A program made the position numbers and the translations under genes. Below are positions 51,380 through 60,783 of a stretch of DNA of 64,000 nt, in pieces; the first letter of the stretch is position 1; every line of letters starts with the position of its first letter. Under the pieces are notes generated by a model, which saw only the letters and a program-made list of their open reading frames with translations, was not told the DNA's origin and did no database searches. The DNA comes from Bradyrhizobium barranii subsp. barranii (lineage in GTDB: Bacteria; Pseudomonadota; Alphaproteobacteria; Rhizobiales; Xanthobacteraceae): positions 558,001 to 622,000 of the forward strand of contig NZ_CP086136.1 in the NCBI RefSeq assembly GCF_017565645.3, written 5' to 3'.

Positions 51380-51679
51380 GTGAAAATAGTCCCGTTGATA
51401 ACAGCAGGCCTGATCGTCCTTTCGACTGCCGGTGCCTCGGCGCAATCAGGCGGCGCTCCGAGCGGACGAGGAGCGGTGACCGGTGATCCCGCGGCCAGCT
51501 CGACAGCGCCGAACGCGGATCCGCGCAGCACGACTGGCATGTCACCAGGCTCGCGCAGCGGTAGCGGCACGTCCACGTCCGGCGGGAAGGATGACAACGG
51601 CGATCAGGGGCGAGACAGAATGCCGGACAGCAATATGGCAGTAAGGCCGCAGAGCGATCAGCCGCAAAAGCCGCACTGA
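51380..51679 (+). CDS. Small secreted Ser/Gly-rich protein
   Basis: 99 residues from GTG 51380 (ribosome site CTGGAGG). Signal peptide MKIVPLITAGLIVLSTAGAS, then a low-complexity Gly/Ser/Pro/Asp region with no folded domain. Periplasmic or surface-exposed; function unknown. Confidence 0.65.
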   Translation: MKIVPLITAGLIVLSTAGASAQSGGAPSGRGAVTGDPAASSTAPNADPRSTTGMSPGSRSGSGTSTSGGKDDNGDQGRDRMPDSNMAVRPQSDQPQKPH

Positions 51680-51762
51680 CCCCCGATAGGAACGAGGCTG
51701 ACACCCAGCCGTTGGTTCCTTGAGGTGCTGGCATCTCCGCCCCCTGAGATGTCGGTACTGAG

Positions 51763-51798
51763 AGCCCCGTGGCGCCGCCGCTGCGGGGCTTGTCTTTT
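51763..51798 (+). terminator. Probable terminator hairpin
   Basis: AGCCCCG and CGGGGCT with a 14-base loop, followed by TGTCTTTTAA. It lies after the secreted-protein gene and 13 bases before a small ORF; it may also act as an attenuator for that ORF. Confidence 0.5.
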
Positions 51799-51810
51799 AA
51801 GGAGCCTACG

Positions 51811-51906
51811 ATGAGTGACCGTACAGGCAATGAACCTTCGCCGTTGATTATTTTCGGCATCGCGATCGTCCCCATCATTGCGGTACTGGCGTGGTTCGCT
51901 TTCTGA
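51811..51906 (+). CDS. 31-residue single-helix membrane peptide
   Basis: MSDRTGNEPSPLIIFGIAIV followed by PIIAVLAWFAF. Hydrophilic N-terminus then one transmembrane helix. ATG at 51811 has AAGGAG 8 bases upstream. Too short for ordinary annotation. Confidence 0.6.
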   Translation: MSDRTGNEPSPLIIFGIAIVPIIAVLAWFAF

Positions 51907-51952
51907 TCGCGACATTCAGCCCCACTCGGGCGCTAAATCGCGCGAGGCACCT

Positions 51953-52159
51953 ATGAAGATCGACCTACCTGGTGAGTTCTCACATTATGCGCAGATGACA
52001 TCGTCCGCTCAGCAATTCTACAAAGAGGCGGCGGCCTGCCGCGAAGAGGCATCTCGAAGCCTCAACGCTGTCGATCGCGAGGGCTGGGCAAAGCTTGCCC
52101 GCGAATAGGCGGAACTCGCGCTCGCGGCGGAGCGTGGCCAGATTTTCCGTCGGCGGTAG
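51953..52159 (+). pseudogene. Small helical protein interrupted by a nonsense codon
   Basis: From ATG 51953: FYKEAAACREEASRSLNAVD and WAKLARE, then TAG at 52106-52108 and an open continuation AELALAAERGQIFRRR to TAG at 52157-52159. Similar short proteins read LA.EW..LA at this point, so a Trp codon (TGG) probably became TAG. A 51-residue product may still be made. Confidence 0.5.
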
Positions 52160-52192
52160 GGTGGCTGCATCCCAAGGACGTGCTACTTGCTG

Positions 52193-52349
52193 GATTGAGC
52201 TTCCGAGCGCAGCCCTTTCAAGGCGCCGATGGCCGTAAGCGATGCCGCCGGGATTCTAGCGTCGTGGGCGAATTTCGCGAGTGTCGTGAATGCTGCCTCG
52301 CCGGATTCGAGGATTGCGACGCGTGCTTCCGAGCCCGCCTCGTCCGATA
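52193..52349 (-). pseudogene. PPC/DUF296 domain fragment
   Basis: - strand reads EARVAILESGEAAFTTLAKF and AHDARIPAASLTAIGALKG, the first strands and helix of a PPC (DUF296) DNA-binding-type domain. The rest is missing and the frame ends shortly after. No start codon seen. Confidence 0.6.
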
Positions 52350-52363
52350 ATTAGGCGCTCGTC

Positions 52364-52924
52364 TCATGCCCCGCTGCGCTGGGTGTGCCGACCTTCCTTG
52401 ACCTCTTCCACGATCTTGGCGCAGAAGGCCTCGAGATCGCCCGGGTTGCGCGAGGTGATGATGCCCTGGTCAACGACGACCTCTGCATCTTCCCACTTCG
52501 CACCGGCATTCGCGACGTCTGTCTTAATCGACCTAAAGGACGTCATCTTGCGACCTCTTGCGATTCCGGTCTCAATGAGAAGCCATGGGGCGTGGCAGAC
52601 GGCCGCCACGACCTTCTTGGCATCGAAGATATCCTTGATGAACTTCAGCGCCTTGGGCTCGACGCGCAGGAGATCCGGATTGATCTGCCCGCCAGGCAAT
52701 ACGATCGCGTCGTAGTCGGCGGCCGACGCCTCGTCGAGCGTCTTGTCGACCTTCACGGGCCGACCCCAATCCTTCTGGTCCCAGCCCTTGATCTCGCCGG
52801 CGGCGAGCGACACCACATCGACCGTCGCGCCAGCTTGCTTCAGGCGCTCTTGCGGCACTTCCAACTCGGCCTGCTCGAAACCGTTCGTGGCGAGAATGGC
52901 GATCTTTTTGCCGGTCAGATCCAT
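52364..52924 (-). CDS. DJ-1/PfpI family protein (type 1 glutamine amidotransferase-like)
   Basis: 186 residues. MDLTGKKIAILATNGFEQAE, YDAIVLPGGQINPDLL, nucleophile elbow VAAVCHAPWLLIE and DQGIITSRNPGDLEAF. Complete family length. Members are deglycases, proteases or chaperones; activity is not predictable by reading. Confidence 0.92.
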   Translation of the reverse strand: MDLTGKKIAILATNGFEQAELEVPQERLKQAGATVDVVSLAAGEIKGWDQKDWGRPVKVDKTLDEASAADYDAIVLPGGQINPDLLRVEPKALKFIKDIFDAKKVVAAVCHAPWLLIETGIARGRKMTSFRSIKTDVANAGAKWEDAEVVVDQGIITSRNPGDLEAFCAKIVEEVKEGRHTQRSGA

Positions 52925-53017
52925 GGGTCCAATCCTTCATTTCGGGGTTTCCTCCAACAATCGATCGTCTCGAGCGTCGTTCCTGAAAAGCTGGATCGGG
53001 CGGGAATTATGACCCGA

Positions 53018-53034
53018 CCGTCGCGGCGACGGTA
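53018..53034. repeat. Perfect inverted repeat in front of the broken SDR gene
   Basis: ACCGTCGC-G-GCGACGGT, in the gap between the PfpI-type gene and the SDR remnant. Could be an operator. Confidence 0.4.
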
Positions 53035-53061
53035 GAATTGAAAGCAGCAGGAGAGTTTCGC

Positions 53062-53819
53062 ATGGCCGACAGGTTCCACGGCAAGGTCGTTGCAGTCACT
53101 GAAGGGGCTTCCGGCATCGGAGAAGCGACAGCGCGCCGCTTCGTTACGGAGGGCGCGAAAGGCGCTGGTCGACCGCGAGGAAGCCTCACTCGAAAAGGTG
53201 GCCAGAGCCTGCCTGCCGACCAGGTCATGGTTCAGACGGACGACGTGTCGGATTCGCGTGCCGTCGATGGAATGGTCGCGGCCGTCGTCCGCCCCTTCGG
53301 ACGGCTAGACGTCATCGTGAACAACGCCGGCGTCCGTGAAGATCCCGCTTCAATCACTGACGAGAAATGGCGGAAGGTCATGTCGACCGACATCGATGGC
53401 GTGTTTTATGGCTGCCGCGCGTCGCTGCCCACCTCGAAAAGACCAGGGGCGCGATCGTCAACACGGCGTCGGTCTCTGGGATCGGCGGCGATTGGGGCAT
53501 GAGCCCATACAACGCGGCGAAGGGCGTCGTGGTCAATCTGACGCGTGCCCTCGCCCTGGACCTCGGCAAGAGGGGCATCCGCGTGAACGCGGTCTGTCCC
53601 AGCTTGACGGGAACCGGCATGACGGAAGATATGATGGACGACAAGAAGCTGCTGGCAAAGTTCGCCGAGCGGATCTCGTTGGGTGGCGTCTGCGAACCGC
53701 AGGAAGTCGCCGCGGTCATCGTGTTCCTGGCAAGCGACGACGCGAGCTTCATGACCAGTGCCAACGTCGCGGTCGACGGGGGCGTATCCGCCTCCAATGG
53801 ACAACCGCCTCAGGAATAG
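53062..53819 (+). pseudogene. Short-chain dehydrogenase, multiple frameshifts
   Basis: SDR of ~250 residues if repaired. MADRFHGKVVAVTEGASGIG, then a shift at the AAA of 53158-53160 to ALVDREEASLEKVARA, back near 53210 to LPADQVMVQTDDVSD and VIVNNAGV, and a third shift near 53430 to RGAIVNTASVSG, PYNAAKGVVV and VNVAVDGG. The first shift disappears if one A is removed. Glu replaces the first Gly of the cofactor loop (TEGASGIG). Confidence 0.82.
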
Positions 53820-53841
53820 CCGTCGAGCGTCGTCCACCGTT

Positions 53842-54519
53842 CTACTTTGCGAGCGCCGTGTCGTCGAAGCGTGCGTAGAGGGTGCTCGGTCCTGGGTACA
53901 CTTCGACGCACCCGGCCTCCCGCAGCGAATGTTCGGTAAATCCGCCGCAGAGGACGCCGATCGTCGGGATTCCGGCCTTGCGGGCCGCGATGGCATCGTA
54001 CGGCGTGTCGCCAATCGCGACCGCTTCGGCTCCTTCGATGTCTAGCTTCTTTAGCACGACCTCAAAGATGTCCGGGGCTGGTTTGGATTCGTCGACGTCT
54101 TCTGAGGACGTCGCGACGTCTACCAGACCTGAGATGGCCGCGATGTCGAGGTACTTCTTCAGTTCATCCTTCTTCGCCGAGGAAGCCACGGCGATGCGGA
54201 GACCGGTCTCGCGGACGCGCTGCAGGAGTTTCGGAACAGCCGAGAAGGAACGGACAAGGGGCAGATAAGTCGACTTGAACCAATTGCCGCGCCACTCCTC
54301 CAGATCTCTGCCGTGTTCATTCTGCTGTTGCTCGGACAGAAAAACGGGAATCAGCTTATCGCCGCCTTTCCCGATCTGGCTGCGCACTTGCTCGAAGGTG
54401 ACGTCGTGACCGAACTTGACCATCGCTTCTTGCCAAGCGAGCGCGTGGAGATCGACCGAGTCCAGAAGCGTGCCGTCAAGATCGAAAATGGCTGCTTTAG
54501 GCAATTCGAGATCCTCCAT
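53842..54519 (-). CDS. HAD-superfamily phosphatase, phosphoglycolate phosphatase-like
   Basis: 225 residues. Nucleophile Asp in IFDLDGTLLDSVDLHALAW, motif II RIAVASSAKKDELKKYL, motif III Lys and motif IV AVAIGDTPYDAIAARKAGIP. The cap domain lies between 20 and 90. Metal-dependent small-molecule phosphatase; substrate unknown. Confidence 0.9.
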   Translation of the reverse strand: MEDLELPKAAIFDLDGTLLDSVDLHALAWQEAMVKFGHDVTFEQVRSQIGKGGDKLIPVFLSEQQQNEHGRDLEEWRGNWFKSTYLPLVRSFSAVPKLLQRVRETGLRIAVASSAKKDELKKYLDIAAISGLVDVATSSEDVDESKPAPDIFEVVLKKLDIEGAEAVAIGDTPYDAIAARKAGIPTIGVLCGGFTEHSLREAGCVEVYPGPSTLYARFDDTALAK

Positions 54520-54748
54520 GACTAAAACTATCGAGCGACACGTACCACTCGGCGTAGCGTGTGTTCTTCACCCATGCGCCGGTTGAGGTCTGGAGCGCCG
54601 TCGTTCCAACATAAGGTCCACGGTCGCCCAGCGCGCGCTTGGCATCGTCGACGGCTCGACGCGCGGCGGATTCCGCATTCGGATCCGACGACGGCCTCGC
54701 GTCTCGATCGCTCCGGATCTCGTTCCGCTGAATTGGCGGAGCCCGGTC
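54497..54748 (-). pseudogene. Short-protein relic with compensated frameshift
   Basis: The - strand frame from the stop at 54749 reads ESAARRAVDDAKRALGDRGP and VKNTRYAEWYVSLDS, but the middle fits better in another frame (CWNDGAPDLNRRM). No start codon at the 5' end. It overlaps the HAD gene start by 23 bases. Confidence 0.45.
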
Positions 54749-54985
54749 CTACCCTTCCTTCAACGCCGACTTGACCTCACGCACCGGCCAGCTTTCGCCC
54801 CCGCGATCACGCGGACCTTTGCGTCTCCGCCGACCAGCATATGAGAACTCAGATCATCGTCGGCCGGCATGACGACGATTTCCGTCTCGGGCTTCGAGTT
54901 CAGCGCCAGATCGAGATCGCCGGGGAAATTCGCCAGCGCGAGCCATCCTCAAGCTCGACGAGGTGGCTCTCGGAGTGCGATCTGA
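54749..54985 (-). pseudogene. Hypothetical-protein relic
   Basis: - strand reads SHLVELEDGSRW, then in another frame FPGDLDLALNSKPETEIVVM, LSSHMLVGGDAKVRVIAGAK, and, shifted again, REVKSALKEG with TAG at 54749-54751. A coherent small protein if two frameshifts are ignored. Confidence 0.5.
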
Positions 54986-55016
54986 TCTTCATGGCGCGGC
55001 CCAGAGGTGCCCCGCG

Positions 55017-55238
55017 CTACTTCTGCCCCGATGGAGCCTGGGCGTTCGAATTATTCGGGTTTTGCTTATTGGCTTCGTGATGTCCGACCGCGCATCCCGC
55101 CGCAGCGCCAAGTTTGCCATGGCCCGCCATGTGGCCAGCGACGCCGCCAACGATGGCGCCCTTGATACATCCTTTGGCTTCCGCCGGTGAAGCCAGCGCG
55201 AGCACGGACAGGCAGGTGATGGCCAAGATTGTTCTCAT
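55017..55238 (-). CDS. Small secreted glycine-zipper protein
   Basis: 73 residues from ATG 55238 (signal peptide MRTILAITCLSVLALASPAE). Core KGCIKGAIVGGVAGHMAGHG with repeated GxxxG, then GCAVGHHEANKQN. Typical glycine-zipper envelope peptide. Confidence 0.72.
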   Translation of the reverse strand: MRTILAITCLSVLALASPAEAKGCIKGAIVGGVAGHMAGHGKLGAAAGCAVGHHEANKQNPNNSNAQAPSGQK

Positions 55239-55557
55239 GATCGTTCTCCGATTTGGCGACGTTCGGAGAATCAAGTCGCATGGGGGATCGTCGTTCCGCT
55301 CGGGCAGCCGATGGTCGCTGATTGCACGGTTCGCAGCACCGGAACCTCCCATTCGTGCCTCGCTGGGGAAATTCCTGAATCCCGAGATCCGGTTTTCCTC
55401 AGGGCGGCGGACTCGGAAGTCGCCACGCGCGCGCGGCAAAAGGCCGGCACAGAGTCTGGGGCTTGGACGGTGGCGCTGCGATCCTCTCCGAGTCGAAGCG
55501 GCCCCGTGCGTGCTCCCGAGAAAAAGGGAACCTTAACCCACCGGTCGCAACGTCATC
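55239..55557. other. Intergenic, no gene supported
   Basis: About 320 bases between the glycine-zipper gene and the 28-residue ORF. Overlapping frames on both strands without starts or motifs. Confidence 0.35.
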
Positions 55558-55644
55558 TCAACGCCGACGGGCGAACCACAGTCCCAACACGAAGGCCGTC
55601 AGCCCGGACGATTTCGTCATCGCTGCGGTTTCGCTGGCGTCCAT
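55558..55644 (-). CDS. 28-residue peptide with strong ribosome site
   Basis: MDASETAAMTKSSGLTAFVL then GLWFARRR, stop TGA. AGGAGG lies 5 bases upstream of ATG 55644. Weakly hydrophobic helix and a basic end suggest a small membrane peptide. Confidence 0.5.
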   Translation of the reverse strand: MDASETAAMTKSSGLTAFVLGLWFARRR

Positions 55645-55950
55645 GCCGTCCTCCTACGTCTGACAAAGCAAGCGTCTTGGGACCCACCGGTTCCTGGCCG
55701 ACTTGCGTTATCCCCGGCGCTTGGTTTCTTTACGGTCGCTTCCACTGCCTGCTTGCCCGGCCCTCGCAAGAGGAGGGGGTGCGAGCAATCGACCGCGAAT
55801 AAGAACTGTCGATTGCGGCTCTCGGACGTTGACGGAACGTGCGGCGGTCGAGGCAAGAGACTGGACCGGCCCGCTGCCGCGAGCGTCGGCCGTCATCGTT
55901 GTTGAGGAATTTTGAGCGCTCCGCGACGCCGATCGCTTAACGTGCCTAGC
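55645..55950. other. Intergenic, no gene supported
   Basis: About 300 bases with short open frames only and no recognisable motif. Confidence 0.35.
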
Positions 55951-56229
55951 CTAGGCAGATAGCCGCACGACATTGGCCGCCACGATCTTGCGATAGTTGT
56001 CAATCACGTGACCCGAATGCCCGCCTTGAATGAGAATGTTGCGGGCTTCCGCCATCGCGTTGACCTTTTCGTTCGCCATCAGGAACATCTCTTCAGATGT
56101 GCCTTTCCCGGCCGCGATAAGCTTCAGGCGCATGTCGATGACCTGCATGGCGTCCATCATCAGCGTCAGGGCGGGATACCAGAAAAGCATATTAGAACTC
56201 CGGGCCCAGATGTTGAGCCGATTGGCCAT
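55951..56229 (-). CDS. Conserved-looking hypothetical protein
   Basis: 92 residues. Starts MANRLNIWARSSNMLFWYPA; helical core with VIDMRLKLIAAGKGTSEEMF, LMANEKVNAMAEARNI. No domain assigned; the phasin-like helix spacing is suggestive only. Confidence 0.65.
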   Translation of the reverse strand: MANRLNIWARSSNMLFWYPALTLMMDAMQVIDMRLKLIAAGKGTSEEMFLMANEKVNAMAEARNILIQGGHSGHVIDNYRKIVAANVVRLSA

Positions 56230-56374
56230 AAGTCCCTAACCAAGCATACGGCAAACCGGTTGTTCCTAAGTCAGGCCTGGCACTCCGGGACGGCATTCTT
56301 GGGCGCGAGCTCCGAGCGGCCATCCAGGCACGTGGCCATCATCAGGAACGACACGTGCCGCTCTCCATTATCGG

Positions 56375-56563
56375 ATGGAGGGAAACGTGGTGTCATCATC
56401 GAAAGCCGACCGATTCACGAGCAAGGCGGAGGAATGTCGTCACCTGGCGGCACGGGCCGGAAGCGAAGTGGACAAGAACGCCTGGCTTCGGCTCGCTGAG
56501 GAGTGGGAAAGGCTTGCCGAGCATGCGTCTGAGGGACGAGGTATCTTCGACAGGTACGAATAG
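56375..56563 (+). CDS. Short helical protein
   Basis: Up to 62 residues. ATG at 56375, but GGAGGG lies just before the GTG codons at 56387-56392, which may be the true start. KAEECRHLAARAGSEVDKNA and LAEEWERLAEHA: single amphipathic helices similar to the broken small gene at 51953. Confidence 0.6.
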   Translation: MEGNVVSSSKADRFTSKAEECRHLAARAGSEVDKNAWLRLAEEWERLAEHASEGRGIFDRYE

Positions 56564-56659
56564 CTCAGGAATGGTCTGTCAGACATGGAGCACCTTGGTC
56601 GCCTATCGTAGACTGCTCGGGCTATCGACGATGGGAGGCATCATGTCGCGGCGCTCATC

Positions 56660-57424
56660 ATGAGCGCCGTAGCCGTGCCAGGGAGTGGTGGGCGAGGTCG
56701 GGCCAAAGCAGCGCCCGCGCTGCGGATCGGTACGGCCGGGTGGAGCATCGATAAACGCTATGCCGACGGACTTCCAGCATCAGGAAGTAATCTCGAACGC
56801 TATGCGCGACGTCTAAACGCCGTCGAGATCAATTCCTCGTTCCGAAGAAGGCACAAACCAAGCACATACGAGCGCTGGGCGAGTTCGGTGCCTGAAGAGT
56901 TCAGGTTCTCTGTGAAGCTCCCGGAAGAAATCACTCACGATCGGGGCCTGGTCGGCTGCGATGAAATCCTGAAAATCTTTGCGGCTGAAACTGCGGGCTT
57001 GGGATCGAAACTCGGGACGTGGCTCATTCAGCTGCCGCCGAAGCTCGCATTCGACGCGAAGACATTCGACAGCTTCTTCGACTTGGTCAATGGATGCAGC
57101 GATGCCATGGTCGCGATCGAGCCGCGGAATGCCACTTGGTTCACTGAGGAAGTCGAAAGCAGATTGATTGAACGACGCATCGCGCGGGTGGCAGCGGATC
57201 CCGCTAGGGTGCCGGGCTCCGGAGAGCCTGGTGGTTGGCGGGGTCTGGCCTATTTCCGTTGGCATGGGTCCCCCCGCATGTACTATTCCGACTACGACCG
57301 CCAGGCCCTTTTCTCACTGGGGCGGCGTCTCGAAAGCGCTCGCCTTTGGGGAGCCGAGACGTGGTGCATCTTCGACAATACGGCGGCTGGGGCCGCATTG
57401 GGAAATGCTCTGGAGCTATCGTAG
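56660..57424 (+). CDS. DUF72 family protein
   Basis: 254 residues. LRIGTAGWSIDKRY, LERYARRLNAVEINSSFRR, RFSVKLPEEITHDRGL, MVAIEPRNATWFTEEVE and YFRWHGSPRMYYSDY: the TIM-barrel-like DUF72 pattern. Biochemistry unknown. Upstream of the UvrA paralogue on the same strand. Confidence 0.88.
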   Translation: MSAVAVPGSGGRGRAKAAPALRIGTAGWSIDKRYADGLPASGSNLERYARRLNAVEINSSFRRRHKPSTYERWASSVPEEFRFSVKLPEEITHDRGLVGCDEILKIFAAETAGLGSKLGTWLIQLPPKLAFDAKTFDSFFDLVNGCSDAMVAIEPRNATWFTEEVESRLIERRIARVAADPARVPGSGEPGGWRGLAYFRWHGSPRMYYSDYDRQALFSLGRRLESARLWGAETWCIFDNTAAGAALGNALELS

Positions 57425-57578
57425 CTGTGGCGATGTTTCAGAGCCCGGGACCAGGCAACCCGTTCCAGAACGACCAAAGAGCCAAATGAATCAACCGACG
57501 GGCAAGGAACAGGCTGTTTCGTAGGGACTTTCCCATGTCGGAGCTGCCGCGGCTTTCGCGAGCGCCTAGGGAGGTCGC

Positions 57579-60122
57579 ATGAACAAGCTGGTCAGCTCCG
57601 TAGGCAGACGAGACATCGCAGATGGCGGCCTTGTTCGCGTTCGCGGAGCTCGAGAGCATAACCTCAAGGACGTCTCGGTCGAGATTCCTCGCAATGCGCT
57701 CGTGGTGTTTACCGGCGTCTCCGGATCCGGAAAATCGTCCTTGGCTTTCGGGACGCTGTATGCAGAGGCCCAGCGTCGCTACCTCGAGTCAGTCTCCCCG
57801 TATGCCCGACGGCTTTTTCACCAGATGGCAGTGCCCGAGGTGGATTCAGTAGAGGGGTTACCACCCGCGGTGGCATTGCAGCAGCAGCGCGGCTCGCCGA
57901 CCACGAGGTCGTCCGTCGGCAGTGTGACCACGTTGTCCAATCTGCTGCGTATGCTCTACTCGCGCGCCGGCGACTATCCGCGCAAGCAGCCCTTGCTTTA
58001 TGCGGAGTCGTTCTCGCCGAACACGCCCGAGGGCGCCTGTCCCACCTGCCATGGCATCGGCCGGATCCATGAGGTCAGCGAACGCACGCTTGTGCCCGAC
58101 GACTCCCTCACCATCCGGGAGCGGGCCGTGGCGGCATGGCCGACCGCCTGGCAGGGCCAGAACCTCCGGGACATCCTGGTGACCCTTGGCTACGACGTGG
58201 ACCGGCCATGGCGCGAGCTTCCGAAGCGGGATCGTGACTGGATCTTGTTCACTGATGAACAGCCGACCGTGCCGGTCTACGCCGGTTACACCGCAGCCGA
58301 GACGAAGCGGGCTCTGAAGCGCAAGGAGGAGCCGAGCTACCAAGGCACCTTCACGGGAGCCCGAAAATATGTCCTGCAGACCTTCGCCACGACGCAGAGC
58401 GCAATGATGAAGCGACGGGTATCGCGGTTTCTTTCGAGCTCGGACTGCCCTGTCTGCAAGGGTAAGCGGTTGAAGCCGGAGGCTCTGTCGGTCACCTTCG
58501 CCGGGATGGACATTGCTGACATCTCGCGATTGCCGCTCAAAGGCTTTAACGAACTTCTGCGATCGCATGCGCTCAGTGGGGGCGCCGCCTCCGGCGACCA
58601 TCCCGAAAAGGTTTTGGTGGTCCGGCGGATCGTCGAGGACATGCTCGCGCGCCTTGACGTATTGCTCGATCTCGGGCTCGGTTATCTGACGTCGGAACGT
58701 AGCACACCGACGCTGTCCCCGGGCGAATTGCAAAGGCTGCGCCTGGCGACGCAGGTTCGATCAAATCTGTTCGGTGTCGTGTACGTACTGGACGAGCCTT
58801 CGGCTGGTCTGCATCCGGCGGATACCGAGGCGCTGCTGCGCGCGTTGGACCGTCTCAAGGCTGCCGGCAATTCGCTGTTCGTCGTCGAACACGAGCTTGA
58901 CGTTGTCAGGCGAGCGGACTGGATTGTCGACGTCGGGCCGGGCGCCGGAGAGCACGGCGGCCAGATCCTGTACAGCGGACCGCTGTCGGGCCTCGCCGAC
59001 GTGAAGGCGTCGCGAACGCGATTATATTTGTTTGGTGAGGCCGAGAAGCGCATCAGAAAAACGCGTTCAGCAGCCAATTGGTTGAAATTGCGGGGAGTGG
59101 CCCGTAACAATCTTGATAGCGTCGACGTGGACATTCCCCTTGGCGTGTTCACATGCGTCACTGGAATATCAGGATCGGGAAAATCCAGTCTCATAAGCCA
59201 GTTCCTGGTGGACACGATCAGCGGCGGCCTGGGCCAGCGCGTGGACGTCATCGACGATGACGACGGTCTCGAAGCCCCGATTGAGACCCTGGGTGGGGAG
59301 ATCACCGAAGGGTTCGACCAGATCAAGCGTCTCGTCGTTGTCGACCAGAAGCCGATCGGGCGCACGCCCCGGTCGAACCTTGCAACCTACACAGGCCTGC
59401 TGGACCACGTCCGCAAGCTCTTTGCATCCACGAAGCAGGCGCGCGTCAGGCACTACGATGCCGGCAGGTTTTCGTTCAACGTCGCGAAAGGGCGATGCGA
59501 AACCTGCCAAGGTGAGGGCTTCGTCTGTGTCGAGTTGCTCTTCCTTCCCAGCGTTTATGCGCCTTGCCCGACCTGCAAGGGCGCTCGCTACAACGCCAAG
59601 ACGCTGGAGATCAAGATTCGCGGCAATTCGATCGCCGACGTGCTTAGAATGACCGTCGACGGAGCGTTTGAGTTCTTCTCCGCCGACGAGTCGTTGCGGC
59701 GATCGCTGGGTGTCCTCAGCGAGGTCGGCTTGGGCTATATCCGGCTTGGCCAGTCTGCCACGGAGCTGTCGGGAGGGGAGGCGCAGCGTGTCAAGCTTGC
59801 CACCGAACTACAGCGGGCTCAGCGAGGGGGTACGATCTATGTTCTGGACGAGCCGACGACAGGGCTGCATCCGTCGGACGTGGCGAAGCTGATGAAGCAA
59901 CTTGGCGGGCTCGTTGAGGCTGGAAACACCGTCGTCGTCGTCGAACACGACATGTCTGTCGCCGCGGGCAGTGACTGGATCATCGACATCGGCCCGGGGG
60001 CCGGCGACGAGGGCGGCAAGATTGTTGCGGTAGGTACGCCGGAGCAGGTTGCAGCCGGCTCTCGAAGTCGAACGGCGCGGTATCTCGCTGATTGCATCGG
60101 CGGCTCGCTCGATCGATCTTGA
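57579..60122 (+). CDS. uvrA: UvrA-like excinuclease ABC subunit, short paralogue
   Basis: 847 residues, about 100 shorter than housekeeping UvrA. Two ABC ATPase halves: Walker [21 protein letters not shown] and [15 protein letters not shown], signature [14 protein letters not shown] and [14 protein letters not shown]. Zinc motifs [24 protein letters not shown] and CPTCKGAR are present. The shorter length fits UvrA2-like proteins that lack the UvrB-binding domain, linked to drug or DNA-adduct tolerance. ATG preceded by GGGAGG. Confidence 0.88.
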   Translation: MNKLVSSVGRRDIADGGLVRVRGAREHNLKDVSVEIPRNALVVFTGVSGSGKSSLAFGTLYAEAQRRYLESVSPYARRLFHQMAVPEVDSVEGLPPAVALQQQRGSPTTRSSVGSVTTLSNLLRMLYSRAGDYPRKQPLLYAESFSPNTPEGACPTCHGIGRIHEVSERTLVPDDSLTIRERAVAAWPTAWQGQNLRDILVTLGYDVDRPWRELPKRDRDWILFTDEQPTVPVYAGYTAAETKRALKRKEEPSYQGTFTGARKYVLQTFATTQSAMMKRRVSRFLSSSDCPVCKGKRLKPEALSVTFAGMDIADISRLPLKGFNELLRSHALSGGAASGDHPEKVLVVRRIVEDMLARLDVLLDLGLGYLTSERSTPTLSPGELQRLRLATQVRSNLFGVVYVLDEPSAGLHPADTEALLRALDRLKAAGNSLFVVEHELDVVRRADWIVDVGPGAGEHGGQILYSGPLSGLADVKASRTRLYLFGEAEKRIRKTRSAANWLKLRGVARNNLDSVDVDIPLGVFTCVTGISGSGKSSLISQFLVDTISGGLGQRVDVIDDDDGLEAPIETLGGEITEGFDQIKRLVVVDQKPIGRTPRSNLATYTGLLDHVRKLFASTKQARVRHYDAGRFSFNVAKGRCETCQGEGFVCVELLFLPSVYAPCPTCKGARYNAKTLEIKIRGNSIADVLRMTVDGAFEFFSADESLRRSLGVLSEVGLGYIRLGQSATELSGGEAQRVKLATELQRAQRGGTIYVLDEPTTGLHPSDVAKLMKQLGGLVEAGNTVVVVEHDMSVAAGSDWIIDIGPGAGDEGGKIVAVGTPEQVAAGSRSRTARYLADCIGGSLDRS

Positions 60123-60212
60123 AAGGGTGTGGGTTCGGGCTTAGAGGTCTTACCTGCCTGCGGCTTCATTTGGTGGAAGAGAAAGCGTGGGCGTGTCCAG
60201 CGAACTCCCGCA

Positions 60213-60650
60213 AGAGCCAATGTGAGCGCGGTATATTGGGCTATCGCCGTGGACCGCGCGGCTTCGAGGTGCTGCTGGTTCACCCTGGCGGTCCATTCTG
60301 GCGCAACATGGACGAGGGCGCTTGGTCGATACCGAAAGGAGAGATCGACGGTTCGGCCGAAGAGAGGGCCCATCGCGAATTTGCCGAAGAGCTCGGCCCC
60401 GCAACCACGATCGGCTCGCTAGAAGGTCTGGGAGGGGTCCAGCAGCGCGGGGCAAGCGCGTAATCGCCTTTTACGGTGAGGTAGACTTCGATGCGACAAC
60501 GCTATCGAGCAACACCTCGAGATCGAGTGGCCGCTCAGGAGCGGCCGGCGCCAGTCCTTTCCGGAGATGGACCGCGCTGAATGGCCCGATCTGGAAACTG
60601 CGAGGTCGAGGATTCTGTCCGGCCAGGCTGAACTCATTGATAGGCTCGCC
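60213..60650 (+). pseudogene. NUDIX hydrolase, frameshifted
   Basis: [20 protein letters not shown], then the Nudix box [20 protein letters not shown], in one frame; GKRVIAFYGEVDFDATTLSS after a shift near 60453; and FPEMDRAEWPDLETARSRIL after another near 60515. The box REFAEELG looks normal, but the gene is broken at least twice. Confidence 0.78.
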
Positions 60651-60783
60651 GCAGCGTCATGGCGCTCTACTAACTATAGTGTCCGTTGCAGTCCGTTCGA
60701 CTGGCGACGCCGAGGGCTTCAAGACCATCGCGATCATCCTGGCGCACGCGGCGCGGGTTGGGCCAAGCGCGGCGGCGCTCATC

